6,479 nt of DNA from Candidatus Eiseniibacteriota bacterium. Its GTDB lineage: Bacteria; Joyebacterota; Joyebacteria; Joyebacterales; Joyebacteraceae. Within the stretch, counting starts at the first letter, position 1, and each line of letters begins with the position of its first letter. Positions 5,701 to 6,479 of this stretch are shown here, piece after piece. Both the position numbers and the translations under genes were made by a program. The DNA lies in assembly GCA_030630395.1 (NCBI GenBank), contig DAOVNE010000083.1:1-6479 (forward strand), written 5' to 3'. Under the pieces are notes generated by a model. That model did no database searches. It was not told where the DNA came from and was given only the letters and a program-made list of their open reading frames with translations.

Positions 5701-6479
5701 CGACCAGCTGTTCATGTCGTCGTAGACGAACGGCATGATGTGCTGCGCGTACGCGGAGGTCAGCATCTGAGCCCAGCCCTCGCCGATGCCGTTCACGAGC
5801 GAATCATTAAAGGCGGGATCGTGCCACGCTGCTCCGGTCACGAGCGTTCCGGCCATGTGGAAGTTGCCGGGGATGTTGTAGTAGTCGTGCGCGTCGAGGA
5901 TCTCATCGAAACCGTCATCCGGGTTCGCCGGATCGCCGGCGTACGATGCGTTCTCGCCCTTCTCGCCCCAGAAGACGGTGGTGTATGTAAGTCCCTGGTT
6001 GCCGTGCTGCGCGAACGCGACATTATGATCCCCGCGTCTCGGCTCGTTCGTCGCCGAGAGCTCGTCCATGACGACTCCGTCCACGACTGAGACCACGTGG
6101 TAGCGCACCGGCGTCAGCTCACGCGCTGCAATCTCGCCGATGATCGTGCCGAGCGATGCCACATCGACACCCGCGGCGTTCGCCGCTGCCTCAACGAAGC
6201 CCTTGGGCAGAGCGATGGAGCATTCCATCGACTGAAGCTTGGGCTCGATGACCGCTGCCCTTAGAAGACCTGCCCGATCTCCCCCGGACCCGGAATCAAA
6301 GGCAACCGCGCCGAACTCTCCCCTCTCCCCGTATCCCAACCGAATAGCAGTGTCCCACATGATCGGCACGCGGTGATCGATACTCCCGGGCATCTCCATG
6401 GTTCCACCCGGCGCGAAATCCATGAGCACGTAGATGTCAGTGCCGGCCTCCCGGAAACAGTCACCCCCACCGCCAAGAC
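2749..6479 (-). CDS. Secreted multidomain glycoside hydrolase, GH57-like, with FlgD/type IX-like C-terminal domain (N-terminus missing)
   Basis: The frame is open to the right edge, so the true start is outside; residues here count from the GTG at 6427-6429 (1226 residues, plus 16 upstream). Residues 1-130 are the end of a DOMON/CBM9-like beta-sandwich (IYVLMDFAPGG). Residues 137 to about 530 form the probable catalytic domain: QHGNQ (141-145), NFHMAGTL (189-196), WVPERVW (263-269, candidate nucleophile E266), YGNDWE (365-370, candidate acid/base D368), and MLHETGWHD (495-503). Order and the 102-residue E-to-D spacing fit GH57, which acts on alpha-glucans; substrate is unproven. Residues 540-770 look beta-rich, 780-890 Ig-like, and 893-1105 a DOMON/CBM9-like module (WILYLDTDPGG). 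A DHDGDGVPDEG calcium-type loop (1110-1120) precedes a FlgD-like/type IX-like tail (NRPNPFNPLTTIAF to the terminal KMIMLK, 1139-1226). An extracellular or surface-attached location is inferred from that tail. Confidence 0.8.
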   Translation of the reverse strand, partial: LGGGGDCFREAGTDIYVLMDFAPGGTMEMPGSIDHRVPIMWDTAIRLGYGERGEFGAVAFDSGSGGDRAGLLRAAVIEPKLQSMECSIALPKGFVEAAANAAGVDVASLGTIIGEIAARELTPVRYHVVSVVDGVVMDELSATNEPRRGDHNVAFAQHGNQGLTYTTVFWGEKGENASYAGDPANPDDGFDEILDAHDYYNIPGNFHMAGTLVTGAAWHDPAFNDSLVNGIGEGWAQMLTSAYAQHIMPFVYDDMNSWSVNTHRQLTNHYYGQWPTVAWVPERVWLENPDNDGNGIAAAACVIDNTLKDDFYDNGVAAVILDDYVHCGYMNGYLDDHHVYVLDNGLKVLPMDNDFNGQMGYDAGAAMTTIWGGTSDEIIIYGNDWEVAAEVAGFDVTHPDALNNYIYVLQQCSLYSDQISVWKLNDVVSSFPSYAITLQNGTYGLLGEWYGYGGSNNSWYCNWASYTGEENQDGHDPQWGYQGVWQFAHDKVVAGPSNDLSESAWYVMMSMLHETGWHDVGGIAGWEHRYSNHIKNANVYSEAALWADEVGVYGTNPTGCSLWDIDEDGRDEAVIYNDRVMAVFEVIGGKANWIFAKGSGYGYSVVGNCNVYWAETSGDWNETNHTAALSDVSVGGVDREHDDYVFEVVSASGNDVELRITHNAGVVEKRVKLSLGDVHLDVIYDAGGETVYIKNGWTPDLVDLIWDTELTRVWDPEESYCGQRNTSSGATAAVILGAGGALHNVAQTATLLEVDEIVGTGQFEFYIYAGYATEPYYDEIAEFEVLAAGLTDELAPQAVVATYYPSADRLDIVFNEIVQYDNIVKTGIAIDEDDDGVAEVTLTSGATVLNSGDASVIQLQVVSATAEAIELLTPGTLELLLAADSFFDLADNGNAQVTNVDDIRVIYGADTRITIDGYFDPAEWAAYTLVVDDPDDDSGWHPPEEPEMNELYGLYVDWDEDFLYLGVNGQVQGNSWILYLDTDPGGPDGETDLTAIDAWERGTTFTASGFKADFQYGCYQHQGAWDSGSFFSIDSPTITTALTDSIIAALDSFHNHGMSGGSEMAIPWNVLYGLGPGTVPVNAEFSLVASICWDPEPDGELGGDSAPSNASATLPVLDTVYTITIDHDGDGVPDEGATGVAEDDILATGSRLLQNRPNPFNPLTTIAFIVDAADDGVEGRLDIYDIAGRKVATLLDGALESGEHAVVWRGLDESGRRLASGVYFARFTAGETSNVTKMIMLK
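2752..3015 (-). other. C-terminal FlgD-like/type IX secretion-like domain of the hydrolase
   Basis: The last 88 residues carry the diagnostic pattern of this domain: NPFNP, T-x-I-x-F, LDIYDIAGRKVATLL, a G-x-H-x-V-x-W-x-G strand, D-x-x-G-x-x-L-A-S-G-VYF, and the terminal KMIMLK. In Bacteroidetes such tails direct type IX export and are removed or used for attachment. In other FCB lineages the same domain is common, but the export route is less certain, so the mechanism here is inference. Confidence 0.88.

Noticed and set aside
5284..6090. 268-residue open frame on the + strand
   Set aside because: Also antisense to the hydrolase catalytic region and dominated by Val, Arg and Asp from complementary codons. 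No domain signature.

Overview
The window is GC-rich and densely coded. It looks like a Gram-negative bacterium from, or close to, the Fibrobacteres-Chlorobi-Bacteroidetes (FCB) superphylum, for example an uncultured Krumholzibacteria-, Eisenbacteria- or Latescibacteria-like lineage. The clues are a secreted protein ending in a FlgD-like/type IX-like C-terminal domain with an NPFNP motif, a predicted outer-membrane protein with thrombospondin type 3 (TSP3) calcium-binding repeats, and a DUF1844 protein. The lineage is an inference; there is no rRNA or other taxonomic marker here.

Layout. At the left edge (1-309, + strand) is the C-terminal part of a MazG nucleoside triphosphate pyrophosphohydrolase. 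Every other gene lies on the - strand and reads right to left. A very large secreted multidomain glycoside hydrolase, GH57-like (2749-6479), has its N-terminus beyond the right edge. After it comes a non-coding stretch (2496-2748) with a strong hairpin at 2630-2664 and a 15-bp-period direct repeat at 2550-2578. Then come a DUF1844 protein (2124-2495), an outer-membrane TSP3-repeat protein (814-2124) and a Nudix hydrolase (291-731). The Nudix gene runs 19 bp into the end of mazG, tail to tail.

How the genes may work together. The DUF1844 and TSP3 genes overlap by one base (TGATG) and are almost certainly translationally coupled. The Nudix gene has its own strong ribosome binding site 82 bp further on and may share the transcript, although a GC-rich inverted repeat lies in that gap. 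MazG and the Nudix enzyme probably belong to the same broad nucleotide-sanitising chemistry but are transcribed towards each other. The GH57-like enzyme looks like an extracellular alpha-glucan-active protein with non-catalytic beta-sandwich modules at both ends and a C-terminal export/anchoring domain. It is probably its own transcription unit, ended by the hairpin.

I see no mobile element, CRISPR array, tRNA or rRNA. I do not see a convincing novel multi-gene system. The points most worth a second look are the domain architecture and apparent module duplication of the hydrolase, the coupled DUF1844/TSP3 gene pair, and the tandem repeat upstream of that pair.
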